The notes: generated by a model not told the origin, from the sequence alone. A stretch of 64,000 bases of DNA from Symsagittifera roscoffensis (GCF_963678635.1 NC_087065.1:63452754-63516753); one strand, 5' to 3'; numbered from the stretch's first letter, positions 1-12,507 are shown. Translations and numbers: made by a program.

Positions 1-1149
1 ATTAGTGTAAAACTATGCAATAACTTGTGTTTTCCCCAAATTAAAATTCCCCAAACTGCTTCAAATTAAAATTGGTAGGGAGTTATGCGTGGAACTCTAT
101 TAAAACTACATTGCTGATGGTGATGTAAATAGCACTCTCCAAATGCGAACGTATACGATTTCTAGTTTCGAAAGTAGAATTTAGTTTTTAGATTTTCTGC
201 CGAATATAAATTTTACCTGTTATCCAGTTTTCTCAAATTGGGTTAATTGTTATAAAAAAACGCCAATCATAACTCGTTCTAGATATTCAAAAAGCTTGAA
301 GGGCATCTTTTTTTTTTTGAAATTCAAAAATTGAGATCTTTTCAACAAAGTCAGCGATTTTTATAATGTTTACTTGCGTTCATATATTTAGACTATATTT
401 AGACTTATTGACGCAAAACTTTAATTGACACTATGAAATTCCTTTGTAAATTATCCACAAAAATAAATATATGATGTCGTAATTTACTTTTTACATTTGA
501 AATTATAAAGTTTTTTTAGCTAAGGACTGAATTAGACGAATTTTGATTAGAGGCTGACCTTCCACAGTTTAGTTATTCTACAGTTTAAACGGTTTCTAAG
601 CTATTATTACCCCTCATTCTGCCTTTTTTAGTCACCAACTAAAACCAAATTAACAAAAAATGAAGACAAAATTGAGAAAGAAAAAATTGCAACAAATTAT
701 ATTCAATTGAGTAAAAAAGCATAAGCAAAAATCTTATAGGTGGGCTTCGAACAACAAAAAAAAGTTCCGAGAATTTTTCCCAGTTTTAGTTTCCGACTAA
801 TAATTCCGAGCATAAGAGTCGGCAAATATCCAAACATATGATAATTGTTTCTGGAAATGAGGACATGAAATATCAACCTCTACTCTTTGTAATAAACAGA
901 CAAAAATTAATTAAAAGATAAATGCTGTTTTTTTTTCAAAAGAAGATAATGATCGGGACCTTTTGGCCAACTATTGCAGCTAACGGATGTTTTGTTTCCG
1001 ATTTTTTTACAGAAGTTGTCAATTTGAAAATAATAATTCAAAAAACAATATGGTATTTGTCAACTTTTTACCTGGAAACAAGACCACTACAGAAAACGTT
1101 TTCTGAAAATTTTCTTAAAAGCAAAAATTGAAACGAATCGTCTGTTCAG
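1..1149. other. Upstream/intronic DNA of the calpain gene, no gene seen
   Basis: AT-rich sequence ahead of the first recognisable calpain exon. Because the exon at 1150 begins with a splice acceptor (TCTGTTCAG) in the middle of a conserved calpain segment, at least the 3' part of this stretch must be intron. I see no earlier coding exon here; the true N-terminus may lie outside the window. Confidence 0.5.
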
Positions 1150-3693
1150 ATTTAAGCAGATCAAGCAGAAGCACCTGAAGACTCGCACTCTGTTCGAGGA
1201 CAATGAGTTCCCCGCAATATCCGCGTCCATCGACCCCGGCAACCCCCAGAAGTACGACAAGCACAACATCGAGTGGCTCAGACCCACTGAGCTGTTCGAG
1301 CATCCCGCCATGTTCGTGGACGAGGCCAGCCAGCTCGACATCTGTCAGGGCATGCTCGGTCAGTTTACTCAGAATTTAATCAGTTTGATCAGGTCAATGA
1401 GGAGTTCATATCGATGTATGAGCACTTATAAAAACTAATTTAGTGTCAAAAAAATCTTCGAGATGTTCGCTTTAAAAAGTGGACTACGAAAGTTTCCAAA
1501 AAAAACACGACAATATTTTCAAATTAATTATTTTTGACTCCTTGATTCTCCTAGTCCGATCTAAACATTTACTAAGGTTTCCGTCCTGAACGAGAAACTA
1601 GAAATGAGCAGAAACTAGTAACTTCTTTTATGAGAGATTTCAGTCGAGTTGAAAATATCAAAAAATATAGCATTAATCCTTTCTCGATCTCGTTTCGACT
1701 GGATTTTTCCATTTTTTTTCAGTCTCGCATTAATTTTTGCTTAAGAAATTTGAAGCTGTAAAGCAAAGCTCAAATAGTACTCATCTCAAAGGCAGACGAA
1801 TTACTGTTGTTGAAAGCGATTTTTATGAATGTCTTTTTCTTTTTAGTTGCCTTAACTTTTTTTTACTGAGTTTCAATAAGTATCGGTATTCAAGGCTGAA
1901 AAAATGTACAATAATTCTATGTTTCAGGTGACTGTTGGCTGCTTGCGTCAATCGCCAGTCTGACGGCTGACAAGGAACATCTGAACATGGTGGTACCACC
2001 CGACCAGGGATTTGAGAAAGGCCAGTACTGCGGCGCCTTCCGATTCTGCTTCTGGCAGTTCGGAGAGTGGACTGAAGTCATCATTGACGACCGACTGCCA
2101 TCTCTGAGGGGCAAGCTGCTCTTCGTGCACTCGGCCGAAACAGGAGAAATGTGGTCGGCACTCCTCGAGAAGGCCTACGCTAAGCTGTTCAAGTCTTACG
2201 AATCATTGAAAGGTGGACAAATAGGCGAGGCGCTCGTTGACTTCACAGGAGGTATTGCTGAAGATATTAAGCTGGATAAGGCGCCGCCAGATCTCTATAA
2301 GAGAGTCCAAAAAGCCCACGACAGAAACTATCTCATGGGTTGTTCTGTGGACGCCACTGGAGTAATTGAAGAAAAGATGGACAATGGTTTAGTTAAAGGC
2401 CACGCGTACAGTGTCACTGGAGTAGCAACTGTGAGCGGAACTGATTTAATCAGGGTTCGCAACCCCTGGGGAAATGAGAGAGAATGGAACGGATCCTGGT
2501 CTGACGGCTCAGAGGAGTGGAACAATGTACCCGCCTCCACAAAGAAAAAACTGGGAGTGACCTATGACCATGATGGAGAGTTCTGGATGGCGTTTGAAGA
2601 CTTCGTGAAACAGTTCAGCCGAATCACGATTTGTCATAAAGCCTCTTATGATGCGGAGTCGAACACGCATTTCAACGTGTCAGAGAACGAAGGGAGCTGG
2701 GTGAAAAATATTACCGCTGGAGGGTGCCGAAACTTCCCCGAAACTTTCGGGACAAATCCTCAATTCCGGGTAGTTTTAACGGATACGGACGATGATGATG
2801 ACGACGTGTGCACACTGATCGTGTCGCTGATGCAAAAGAACTCTCGTGGGTTTTCAACGTCGGCTCTAACAATGGGATTCATGATATATCCGATCGCCGA
2901 CGACGCCGCGAAGTACCTGGAGTCTGGGAACCGACTAACGAAGGAATACTTTTTGTACCACAAGTCATGTGGTCGCTCGGCTAGCTTTGTGAACTCGCGA
3001 GAAGTGGTCCAGAGGTTCACTCTTCCTCCTGGCGAGTACGTCATAGTTCCCAGTACTTACAAGCCCCTAGAGCAAGGCGACTTCTTCTTGCGTCTGCTTA
3101 CTGAGACGTCGGCGAATCAAGCGCATGAGCTGAAGAACGAAATCGAAGATGATGACAATGTTGAGAGCTACACAGACTACGAGAGCGAGGATCCCGAAAT
3201 GACAAAGAAGTTGAGGCCGACTTTCGATAATCTTGCAGGAGAAGATAGATTTATCTGTGTCACTGAGCTCCTGACACTTCTGGAATTCATCACATCTGAT
3301 GTCAGCGAAGAAAAGCCGACGTTGTCTCACGCCTATGCGCTGATGTCGCTCTTTGACAAAGACAACAGCGGGAAGCTAGATTTCCATGAGTTCATGGTTT
3401 TGTACCGATACTTCGTCGTGTGTAGTGAAGTTTTCAAGAAAAATTCGATTGATGGCATCGCGACTCCGTTGCAACTAGACGCCGCGCTGCAGAAGCTCCA
3501 TATAAGGATTCCGAGAAAAATCCTAGCGGTGGCTGTAGATAGATATGGGGACGAAGAGAACAACACTTCTTTCCCGGATTTCCTGGCCATAGCTAGCAAG
3601 ATCAAGACCATAGTCGGGACTTGCCAAGAAGACAAATCGGGTGTTCCGACAAGCGTCATAGAGAAGTTGCTCATGTCGTGTCTCATCATGTAA
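1150..3693 (+). CDS. Calpain (calcium-dependent cysteine protease), two visible exons, N-terminus missing
   Basis: Intracellular Ca2+-activated cysteine protease of the classical calpain type. Exons are 1150-1358 and 1928-3693, joined by a GT-AG intron (donor 1359, acceptor AG at 1926-1927); the join recreates the Gly codon of the active-site motif GDCW. About 657 residues are visible. Exon 1 holds the conserved LFEDNEFPA and EWLRPTEL segments. The catalytic triad is intact: Cys at 1933-1935, His at 2401-2403 (KGHAYSV) and Asn at 2461-2463 (RNPWG). The spacing of 156 and 20 residues is close to the family norm. A C2-like domain follows with an acidic run (DTDDDDDD, about 2785-2810), then a penta-EF-hand region with a canonical loop DKDNSGKLDFHE starting at 3355. 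The stop is at 3691-3693. Exon 2 is unusually long for a calpain exon. I cannot assign a paralogue. The gene looks functional; upstream exons are not visible. Confidence 0.95.
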
Positions 3694-4322
3694 GCCTCGA
3701 AAGCGAACTGAATTGAAGTCTTTCCACTCCACTAATGTTATTTTCAATACTTTCAAGTTCAACTCATATTATCACATTTTATCAGCAAAAAAACTGAGAC
3801 TAAGTTGCGGTTGATCAAATACAAGTGTCATCGTGTAAATAATTTGTAATACTTATCACTGGATTTAGAAATAACTAATCTGATTTTCTACAAAGCATTA
3901 TCATTTTCAAATTTATCATAAAAACTATTGTCTTAATACTACTCCAATATTCTTTTCTTTGTCAGTTTTCACAAGCCGTTTTCATCAATTTTTCACGAGC
4001 AATTGTTGACTATCTATATACTTGCCTAATGACTCAAAATGGGTCATTTTTTTGGTGGTCTAATACTCTAAGGTAAGCTGGCTGTGGATTAAACTCAACA
4101 GGCAAAGCTTATTCACAAGACACTTGAGTAATTTTCATGGTCATTTTGCTAAATGGTATTAACTTTTGAACAAGGTAAACAAAAAATCTAATTTTCTGGT
4201 TTGCTCGTAAAAAGCCAGAACTCTACTTAACTCAAAACTTCCCAGATAATTTTCGCTGGAGACTGCAACCGGTGACTCTTTTGAGCCAGTCATCTCTCAC
4301 TAATTAGATGATGTTTTATTAT
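3694..4322. other. 3' flank of calpain, no gene seen
   Basis: AT-rich sequence after the calpain stop codon, presumably the 3' UTR followed by intergenic DNA. I did not find a clear AATAAA signal close to the stop and see no coding region. Confidence 0.4.
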
Positions 4323-4808
4323 TGTTCCGACTTTCGATACGAAATTAACGGAATATTTGTGCTCGGGGTGGTTTTTTTTCTCTTCAGACAAATTTCGACT
4401 TTTTAACTAGCCATTTTCGACGGATTTTTTTTCAATCATTCAAAAAATATTTTTGTCCTAAGCTTAAATTTGAAAAGATAGTTCACCTAGGATCATTTTT
4501 CGTAAAATTATGGGGGTGTAAAGATTGCCATTTTGGCCAATTTGGGACAATTAACGCGCGATTAGAAATCATACCAATCTAGTTGAAAGAAAGTTATTTG
4601 CCTTCAATGAATTGTTAATAGGAGCAAAATCTATCACTTTGTACATATTATGGCGTGTGGTTGGATTTTTTCACAAAAAAATTTCAAACTTTTTTCTAAG
4701 TTTCAATTTTATTTTATTACATTTGAATTTTTCATGTTTTTGGCGCTCCATAGACCTTACAAGGCAGTCGGTACATTCAGGGCTTTGCCCTGATACCAGC
4801 AGTCTTGT
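4323..4808 (+). mobile_element. H1 Helentron-like non-autonomous element, first of a head-to-tail pair
   Basis: Starts TGTTCCGAC plus the hairpin region TTTCGATACGAAA (diverged here) and ends with a stem-loop AGGGCTTTGCCCT followed by CAGTCTTGT. The terminal TGTTCCGAC is complementary to a copy of itself about 30-40 bp inside the 3' end (here partly mutated), an asymmetric terminal inverted repeat. It encodes no protein. The next copy starts at the very next base. Confidence 0.8.
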
Positions 4809-5344
4809 TGTTCCGACTTTCGATACGAAAGTAACGGAATATTTGTGCTCGGGATGGGTTTTTTTCAACAGACAAATTTCGACTTTTTAACTAGCCATTT
4901 TTGACGAAATTGTTTTTTTTTATATCATCCAAAAGGAATTATTGTCTTGAGCTCAAATTTGAAAAGATATTTCACCTGTGATCATTTTTTCTAAAGTTAC
5001 GGGGGTTTGAAGATTGCCATTTTGGCCAATTTGGGACAATTAACGCGCGGTCTATTTTGTGCTATTAACGCGTAAGCGGAGAGTTAATCCGTCTTAGAAA
5101 TTTTTGCAAGTTGGTTGAAAGAAGCTTATTTGCCATAATTGATTTGTTACAAGGAGCAAAAATTATCCTTTTGTACCTTATATGGCGTGTTGGGGGATGA
5201 ATTTCATTAAAAAATTTCAAATTTTAGAAAAATTTTTTTTTTCTCTTTATATTACATTTAGTTTTTTTCGTGTTATTACTGCTCCATAAAACTTAAAAGG
5301 CAGTCGAAACATTCAGGGTTTCGCCCTGATACGAGCAGTCTTGT
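4809..5344 (+). mobile_element. H1 element, second of the pair
   Basis: Full-length copy abutting the previous one at CTTGT|TGTTCCGAC with no spacer. It contains the CpG-rich centre (TTAACGCGCGGTC, then TTAACGCGTAAGCGG) and the 3' stem-loop AGGGTTTCGCCCT. Confidence 0.8.
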
Positions 5345-5729
5345 TGTTGTTTTGGAAATAAATATGGAGTGTAAGAACACACGAGGTCCTATTTTTCAAG
5401 TCATTGTTTTACGGCAATAGGAAGCTTGCGGTGGTTTCAATTAGCTTTTTAAAAAACCTTTCTTGCTGTTTTAAAACAAGTTTTTTAAAACTGAACCTTT
5501 ATTCACGTTTGAAATATCTATTTGTATGTTTTTGTCCAAATTGATTTTGATTTTCTTCTTTTCAATACTAATTGACGAGCAAAAATTTTGTACCGTGAAA
5601 TTAACGATAAAAATCTAGACTTAATGAATAAGATGAGTAATTGTTTTGTTATTTCAAGATGTCACCTGAGAAAATTTCAGTGATTTAGGGTGATTCATGA
5701 AATAGAAAGGCGAGTTATTTGATTATTTT
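5345..5729. other. Spacer between H1 copies
   Basis: AT-rich DNA. I see no gene or repeat in it. Confidence 0.4.
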
Positions 5730-5920
5730 TGTTGCAGCTTTCATAACGAAAGTAACGGACTATTCGCTCGGGGTGGTTTTTTTTTTCGACTTTTTAACAA
5801 GTCTTTTTGGCATAATTTTTCAATATCATTCAAATTTAATTTTTTCATGCTAATACTGCTCCATAGGCCTGAAAAGGCAGTCGCATCATTTAGGGTTTCG
5901 CCCTGATACGAGCAGCTTTG
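5730..5920 (+). mobile_element. H1 element with large internal deletion
   Basis: About 190 bp. It keeps the 5' end (TTTCATAACGAAAGTAACGG, CTCGGGGTGG, GACTTTTTAAC) and the 3' end (ACTGCTCCATAGG, AGGGTTTCGCCCTGATACGAGCAG) but lacks the roughly 350-bp middle, including the CpG-rich core. Confidence 0.7.
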
Positions 5921-6434
5921 TTTGTTTTAATGATACCACGACAAGTTTGGTGATAAATATTCTGTGTTTTTAGCGCTTTTTGTAGAAAAATGATTAGAGT
6001 CTTCGATAAGATATTAAGGCATAATATTATATTTAAACCAACAAATATATTTAGTAGCGAGAATTCAATGGGCTGTATCCGTTTACGCAGGACTGGAAAA
6101 CGGGCAAAGCAAAATTTTTTACAATAGTAGGCATAATTATTATGAAAGCCGTGCAATCGCGTACTTTCGATGATGAATGAGAATTTTAGAAAATAAATGT
6201 GAAGTGTATCGCTAATTTATGAAATTGAAGCAACAATGGGGCTGGGTTTATGTAAAAATGTAGATGACTTTAGAATACGTGTGCGTGTGATTTTTATTTG
6301 ATACTAAATTGCTTTTTTTCTGCTAATGCAGATGATTTTTCTCGCTTCTGGCGGTAGAAAAGCGTTGAGGAGTTAATGATTTGTGTTTTGTTAAATACGA
6401 TGTTTAGGCATCATTATTTTGCATGCAATAATAA
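5921..6434. other. Spacer, no gene seen
   Basis: AT-rich DNA between H1 copies of opposite orientation. The short reading frames here show no recognisable domain. Confidence 0.4.
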
Positions 6435-6975
6435 ACAAGACTGCTCGCATCAGGGCGAAGCCTTAAATGTTCCGACCGCCTTTTAAGGTTTACGGAGCAG
6501 CAGTAATAACATAAGAAAATTAAACGAAATAAAATAAAATGAATTTTTTCTTCTAAAATTTGAAATTTTTTTATGAAAATCATCCCCCACACGCCATATA
6601 AAGTACAAAAAAATATATTTCGTTTCTTTTAACAAATCAATTAAGCCACATAAGCTTCGTTCAACCAATTTGGAGCGATTTATAAGACGGATTAAATCTC
6701 CGCTAACGCGTCAATAGCGCGAAATATATCGCGCGTTAATTGTCCCAAATTGGTCAAAATGGCCAAAATGGCAATCCTTAAACCCTCATAACTTTACGAA
6801 AAATGATCACAGGTGAAATATCTTTTCAAATTTAAGCTCAGGATAACAATACCTTGAATGATATAAAAAAGATTCCGTCAAAAATGGCTAGTTAAAAAAT
6901 CGAAGTTTGTCTGAAGAAAAAAAAACCCACCCCGAGCACAAATATTCCGTTACTTTCTTATCGAATGTCAGAACA
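6435..6975 (-). mobile_element. H1 element (minus), downstream member of a head-to-tail pair
   Basis: The reverse-strand copy runs from ACAAGACTGCTCG (3' terminus) to the degenerate 5' terminus GTCAGAACA. It directly abuts the next minus-strand copy at 6975/6976 with no spacer, the same junction as in the plus-strand pairs. Confidence 0.8.
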
Positions 6976-7500
6976 ACAAGAGTGCTCGTAATAGGGCGAG
7001 GCCCTCATTGTTCCGACTGCCTTTAAAGGTTTATGGAGCAGTAATAACATTTAAAAATTCAATGAATTAAAACAAAATCAAAAAAATAATTTTCTAAAAT
7101 TTTTTATGAAAATCATCACCCCACACGCCATACAAAGTACAAAAGGATAGATTTCTCTCCTTGTAACAAACCAATTATGGCACATAAGCTTCTTTTAACC
7201 AATTTGGAACGATTTCTTATACGGATTAACTCTCCGCTTACGCGTTAATAGCGCGAAATATATCGCGCGTTAAATTGTCCAAATTGGCCAAAATGGCAAT
7301 CTTTAAACCCCCCTAACTTTATGATAAATGATCACAGGTGAAATATTTTTTCAAATTTAAGCTCAAGATAACAATAGCTTTTGAATGATATAAAAAACTC
7401 CGTCAAAAATGGCTAGTTAAAAAGTCGAAATTTGTCTGAAGAAAAAAAAACCCACCCCGAGCACAAATATTCCGTTACTTTCGTATCGAAAATCGGAACA
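6976..7500 (-). mobile_element. H1 element (minus), upstream member of the pair
   Basis: Full-length copy with the conserved centre (TAATAGCGCGAAATATATCG) and 5' end CGTATCGAAAATCGGAACA. It is followed by AATAAC..., the usual single-copy 5' flank. Confidence 0.8.
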
Positions 7501-7895
7501 ATAACTGAGTCGTAACACTGAGACAGTGGGATATGAAATATGTAACTGCTATGATGAAATTTTTCTCAGTTAGCTGATAGTCAGTTTCTTGATTGTTATA
7601 AGAGTCATTAGCATGCATTTGGTTAAAGCGGTAAAATGTGATCGAAAAAGGTGATCGGTTCATATTTAGGTTTATGGACGAGATGAATGATAACTCTGCT
7701 GCGGGAAAGTGTTCTTCGGCTATGGAATGACAATGGTGGCTTCCACAATGGTGCAAATTTCCATAATTGTAGTTGTTTAGTAACAATTAATAATTGAATT
7801 TTTTTGTAGTTCAGGGAATAAGCTTGCTAATTTCTATATACGTCATAGCTGTTAGGTATATGATATAGTAATAAATTTGGAAATTGAGTGATAAG
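7501..7895. other. Spacer before the LTR-retrotransposon cluster
   Basis: I see nothing recognisable here. It ends where homology to the retrotransposon 3' region begins (GACCTGAAATGGAA). Confidence 0.4.
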
Positions 7896-8672
7896 AGACC
7901 TGAAATGGAAAATGCTAGCAGTCAACAAACCTTCCAGCTGAAAAGGCACCACAGGCACCTACAAAGACACCGCAGGAAAAGCGAAACGTCGAATCACGGA
8001 GAACGCGGATACTTCCGGATCAGACGAGGACGACGATGTACCATTGGCGGCGACACGGATAGTAAGCCAAAAAGAGACATCAAAGACAATAAACGTGACC
8101 GAGCCACATGGGAGTAACGGACAAGGGGGCAAGCAGCATCAAGTGGGGGACAACAAATGGAGACGACGACAATCTTGCCAAGTAACTACGAAATGGCGAC
8201 TGAATACACTCGTGCACCAGAGGCAGAAATTGAAACGAACGCTGGACAGCAAGAACTACCGGAGATTCCACAGGCCGGTACCAGAAAGCGAGTGAGGAAG
8301 CAACGGCTTGTTTCGTATTCCAGTCAGGAATCGGCAAGTTCGCAAGACGAGACCACTTCGAGACATTCGGGAAGGAAACGTACAGCCGTGACCAAAATGG
8401 GGGCAGTCATGATCGACAACATCCAACAAGTAGACAAACGAGGATCAAATAGAGGAGGAAAAAGTATGGAACAACATTCAAAAACAAACCATTCCAAAGT
8501 CCAGGGAGAGGGCATGCCGTAAGCGGCGAAAACTCAATTGTTTAGTTTAACCTCGCTTAGTCCAATAAACCAAAACCTTCGCTAAAACTTTTTGTTAATT
8601 TTCATCCATTACAGTATTACATTTCATTGAGTATCTAAAGTTAAGTTTTTCATTCTCTCGCAAGAAGGGGAA
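7896..8672 (+). pseudogene. 5'-truncated 3' end of a gypsy-type retrotransposon copy
   Basis: Nearly identical to 14926-15691; I saw only two or three differences by eye. It carries the C-terminal tail of the element's last reading frame, including a 121-codon Arg/Ser/Gln-rich segment at 8157-8522, then a non-coding 3' region and a polypurine tract (AAGAAGGGG) ending against the LTR at 8673. Everything upstream of this point is missing, so this is a broken neighbour sharing its LTR with the next copy. Confidence 0.8.
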
Positions 8673-8888
8673 TGTCATAGTGATTAAATTAGTTCACAGT
8701 TTGATTTCAGTTTCATTCTAAGTTGTTGCAATCTAGTTAACCTATCTGTTTGGCGCTTACTGGTATTTGTCCTTCGAAGTTGTCAGTCACCTTCGGATGA
8801 CTGCTCTTTCATTGTCTCCGACTAACTTTCTACATTACGGTTATTAAACTTAACGGATTAATTTACTTATCGAAACCGTCTTTTCACA
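8673..8888 (+). repeat. LTR 1 of the gypsy-type element
   Basis: 216 bp beginning TGTCATAG and ending TTTTCACA, the usual TG...CA ends. It is preceded by a polypurine tract and followed at once by TGGCGCAGCCA, a plausible tRNA primer-binding site. Its partner is 15692-15908, which differs at about ten positions by eye (some 5%). Confidence 0.85.
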
Positions 8889-8899
8889 TGGCGCAGCCA
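8889..8899 (+). promoter_or_regulatory. Putative primer-binding site (minus-strand priming)
   Basis: TGGCGCAGCCA starts directly after the LTR. Sites complementary to a tRNA 3' end begin TGG. I cannot say which tRNA would prime. Confidence 0.55.
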
Positions 8900-9896
8900 T
8901 CAGGTCAAAGTGGGGGGGGGGGGGGAACCCACTGGGGATTACGTCGTTTTGGCCCTTTACGTTCGCAGAGCCACCAATGCTATGGGAGTTTTGGTTTAAC
9001 AGATTTCAACGGGGGATGGTGGCCAAACACAGTATCAAACGAGAAACGTTTACCAAGCCAGCACGCTTACAACAGCTCAAGTTACGGCTCTACCGGAGGA
9101 GGTAGACGGGAAAGATCGTCTGGTGTGTGAGCAAACATTGATATCGAACTTGTACCTGTGCATGGGGGAAAAAGCGCAGGATGAAATTCACAGAACAAGA
9201 CCACACTTGGATCTCTCAACAACACGGTACGCTAGAGTTATCGATGCTCTGGAAACGGAGTTCAAGAAAGAACGCAACGAAACCTATGAAACATTCCAGT
9301 TATTGGCAAGGAAACAACAAATTGGAGAATCCTTGGAGCAGTTTCATTCGGTTTTAAGTGGATTAGCAGCACGGTGCAACTTTGGAGCGTTGGAGACAAG
9401 AAACTTAAGGGACGTGTTCATTGTAAACATGAATAATAGAGAGGCACAGAACGATCTATGTCGATCAACAAAGACACCAGAGGAGGTGTATTGGGTCGCA
9501 CTCTCATAAGAACGTGGATACAAGTACGCTAAGACATATGGATCGACAACCGGGGGAGCATCGACTAGCGGCACCACCGGTGGAGCTGGAGCGTTCCAAA
9601 TCACAACAGAACCGGTGGGGACAATCCGAGGGGGATATCGGAACAGCAGACAGCGCGGCCGTGGATCGTTCAGGGGACGAGCGGATATGAGAGGGGGAGC
9701 ATCTAAAAGTTGCTATAACTGTGATCAGCCCAACTTTACTCCGGAACATCTGATAAGATGCCCGGCTAGAAGCGCGACGTGTAATTTTTGCCGGATGACC
9801 GGACACTACGAGAAAACCTGTCGGGGAAAGCGTACTAACCGAGGGAGACCGGCAGTGGGATTGATCCAGAATCAGGAGGATGTGGAGTTAGCGAAA
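8900..9896 (+). pseudogene. gag: gag of Ty3/gypsy-type retrotransposon, decayed
   Basis: Encodes the structural (nucleocapsid/capsid) protein of the element. The reading frame is interrupted: a run of about thirteen G near 8911-8923 shifts the start, a TGA falls near 9127-9129 and a TAA at 9507-9509. The capsid part (9123-9509) has the TPEEVY segment near its end. The tail holds a Gly/Arg-rich stretch and two zinc-knuckle-like motifs: C-x2-C-x8-H-x3-C, then a canonical C-x2-C-x4-H-x4-C (CNFCRMTGHYEKTC, about 9781-9822). These knuckles bind RNA during packaging. Not functional as it stands. Confidence 0.8.
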
Positions 9897-10672
9897 TAGG
9901 CGACGCTGAGGATGTTTACTGGCAGCACGAAAACTCAGTTGGAAGGGTCAACACGCCGGAGAAAAGGCAACGATCATGGGGTTCGGACAGCTCAGGAGAT
10001 TACGTTGTAATGCCATAAAATCTCGGAGTGAGATCGAGTTGAAGGTGGCCGGCGTTAGACTACCAAAAAAAATTAATGGTAGGCAAACCAATGTTTGGAT
10101 AGATAGCGGATTGCAGATCTCAATATTCACATTTGGAGAACTGAAACGAACTTTGGGCACCACCGGCGTAAACCTAAACGAGCTAATACCGGCTTTTAGG
10201 AACGATGAACGTGTTACTTGAGACAAACGGATGGGCAATGGAAGCTAGAATCATTGGAAGGGACCTGATGCCAAATCTGGGATTACAACTACTGCAACGA
10301 ACACCGGAGCAGAAGGTGATGTCAGTTCAAGGAGAGCAACCGGGGGCTGAAACGTCGAGCAAGGAGGACTCATTAGACCCGTGGCAGACTTATTTCAGTG
10401 AGCAATTTGATAACCTTTTTCATAGAATCGGTAAAATTAAGAATTACAAGGTACAAGCGGACTTTTTCGAAACGTTAACGCCAATTCAACAAAAAGGACG
10501 GAGAGTACCCATAACACTACAGGACAAAGTCGATCAAGAAATTAGTAAACTTTTGCAACAAGTACATATCGAAAAACTGGAAGAATGTTCGGACAAAAAA
10601 TTCGTCTCGCCAATTGTAATCACAGTGAAGAGAGATGGGTCAGTAAAAGTAGCATTAGAGTCAAGGGATTTA
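9897..10672 (+). pseudogene. pol: Protease and N-terminal reverse transcriptase of the gypsy-type element, broken
   Basis: Frame 9976-10221 contains WIDSG (near 10100), the catalytic Asp-Ser-Gly of the retroelement aspartic protease. The next frame (from 10205) continues through IIGRDLMPNLGLQ and the start of the reverse transcriptase, with PITLQDKVDQEI, KKFVSPIV and GSVKVALESRDL matching the first RT motifs of Ty3/gypsy polymerases. The coding sequence stops matching at 10672, inside RT, where a second copy of the integrase segment has been placed. The missing RT core is at 12508-13005. Confidence 0.8.
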
Positions 10673-12507
10673 GCATGTTTGCGGTGGCAAAAATTAGTCT
10701 AATTTGATCCGCCCTCGGATTTTTAAAGGACCATTTCTCCAAAGGCAAACTCGAGTCTCCGAAGGCTACTAATAATGAACACGTTTGTAATATATCGAAT
10801 AGAAAACAGTCGTTAGAGGGCGAAAGAACATTCGATGGAAAATGGACCAACCACAGAGCGACGAATTGTATATCCAGCCGGTCAACTAAGTTCAATGAGA
10901 ATTTAATTAGGACAATAATTGAAACAGATTTTGGTCATTCTTACTCGCATGTAAATTTTAACAATTCAAACCCTATCTTAAACATGGAACGGAAATTGAG
11001 AAAATCACTTGAACGGCATCCCAGCATTAGCAGCAGTGACCAAATTGAGGAAATAGATCAGAAATAACAGGCAGTTACCACAGAAGTCCGGAGCCCCAAA
11101 AGCAATCCTATTATTTCAATTCCATCGGTTTACCCAGGTGGAAGTTATCCGCCGGTTAATCCGGAAAATTGTGTTATGTCGATAATCTCTAGAAACTGTA
11201 AAGTTGTTAACAAACAAAATGCTCTTCCAGAATTGTTTAACTTTCGATTTATCGAATCCCAGTACCCTTCCGACCCGCAATTACAAACAATTACCGAAAT
11301 GATCAAATGCAATGACCCGGAGTTACATACGAAGGTCACTGCAATGAGTAAATATTATGCACAATACTTTGCAAGACTTTCACGTGGAGGATGGAGGCCT
11401 CTGGATGGATGAGAGACTCGTGATCCCAAATACCCTACAGACGGCGATAAACAACAGACTGCACTACTACCACCATTGGAATTCGAATATGTACGAGGCG
11501 GCAAATGACATCTGGTACCCGTACATGTTTCAAAGTTTAGCGACGATAGTAGGAAATTGTCGAGAGTGCACACTAACCGGTAGCAATTTGAAAACATGTG
11601 CTCAAAAGGGGATGTAGGTGAAATACACGAACCGTAAGAACCAAATGAGTCAGTGCAGTTAGACTTTTGGGGGTCAATCAACTACTTGAAGGAATCTAAA
11701 AAGTATGTTCTGGTGGCCGTGGATTGATTTTCTCGATGGCCGTTGGCCATGGTGTGTAATTCAAATCGGTCAGACAAAATCGTAAAATTCCTAAAATCAT
11801 ACATCAATACCCACGGAGTTCCGCAACAAATCCGAGTAGACCAGGGAACGAACTTTATGTCCAAAGAGGTACGAACATTTTGTCACGAAGAAGGAATCGA
11901 AATACTCATATCGCCAGTTAACGATCATCGAGCAACAGGGTGTACGGAACGTACCGTCGGCAATATTAGGAACTCAGTAGTAACGTATGCGCGAGGGGAG
12001 AAATCGGAACCCTTGGAGCGTATGCTTGAAAGGGCTCTCGGTGCGCTGACATTCGCCAAAAACGCCACCCTTAATCTAACACCATTTGAAGCGCATCATG
12101 GGCGCGAAGCCAACAAGGTTCTCAGAAATTTAACCAAGAAGCCGTCATTAAGAAATCTAAATTGGGAAAATGTATTACGTTAAAATTCTACCTGTTTAGA
12201 TGAAAGAGATCCGAACGCTCAATCGATGCCACAACCGATGGACACAAACCAGGGAGTCCGCTCAGATACGGAGTATGGTGTTAAGCATAGGCGCCACCCA
12301 ATGCGACTAGCCAAGGACCGGATCACTGATCAGGATTCCGAGCCAGGAATTAATCGGACCACGGATGCACCGGCGACGGTAACGCCACCAATGGTCGTAA
12401 TGCAGCGGACGGAAGAACGGAGCTTAAATAGGTATAAACCATTGAAAACCAGCATCATAAGTCAAAGTGAGCACACTATTAAAATGAGTAACGGTGCTGT
12501 GCTTAGG
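10671..12507 (+). pseudogene. pol: Integrase-bearing segment, copy 1 (inserted within RT)
   Basis: Copy of 13006-14842 with a constant offset of 2,335 bases, so no net indel over 1,837 bp, and roughly 1% substitutions by eye. It contains the integrase H2C2 zinc region (LHYYHH ... NCREC, about 11455-11570) and the catalytic core. Asp is in QLDFWG (about 11660), Asp in VDQGTNF (about 11840) and Glu in CTERTV (about 11945). A TGA interrupts the core at about 11725 (VD*FSRW). Reading frames also break before 11176 and after 12183. I could not identify an RNase H domain between RT and integrase. The segment cuts the RT coding sequence in two. Confidence 0.8.

Noticed and set aside
5325-5345. Hammerhead-ribozyme-like CTGATACGAG after the H1 3' stem-loop, with CGAAA in the following 5' end of dimers
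   Set aside because: The hammerhead core needs CUGANGA with specific helices; here the GA is displaced and stem II cannot form as required.
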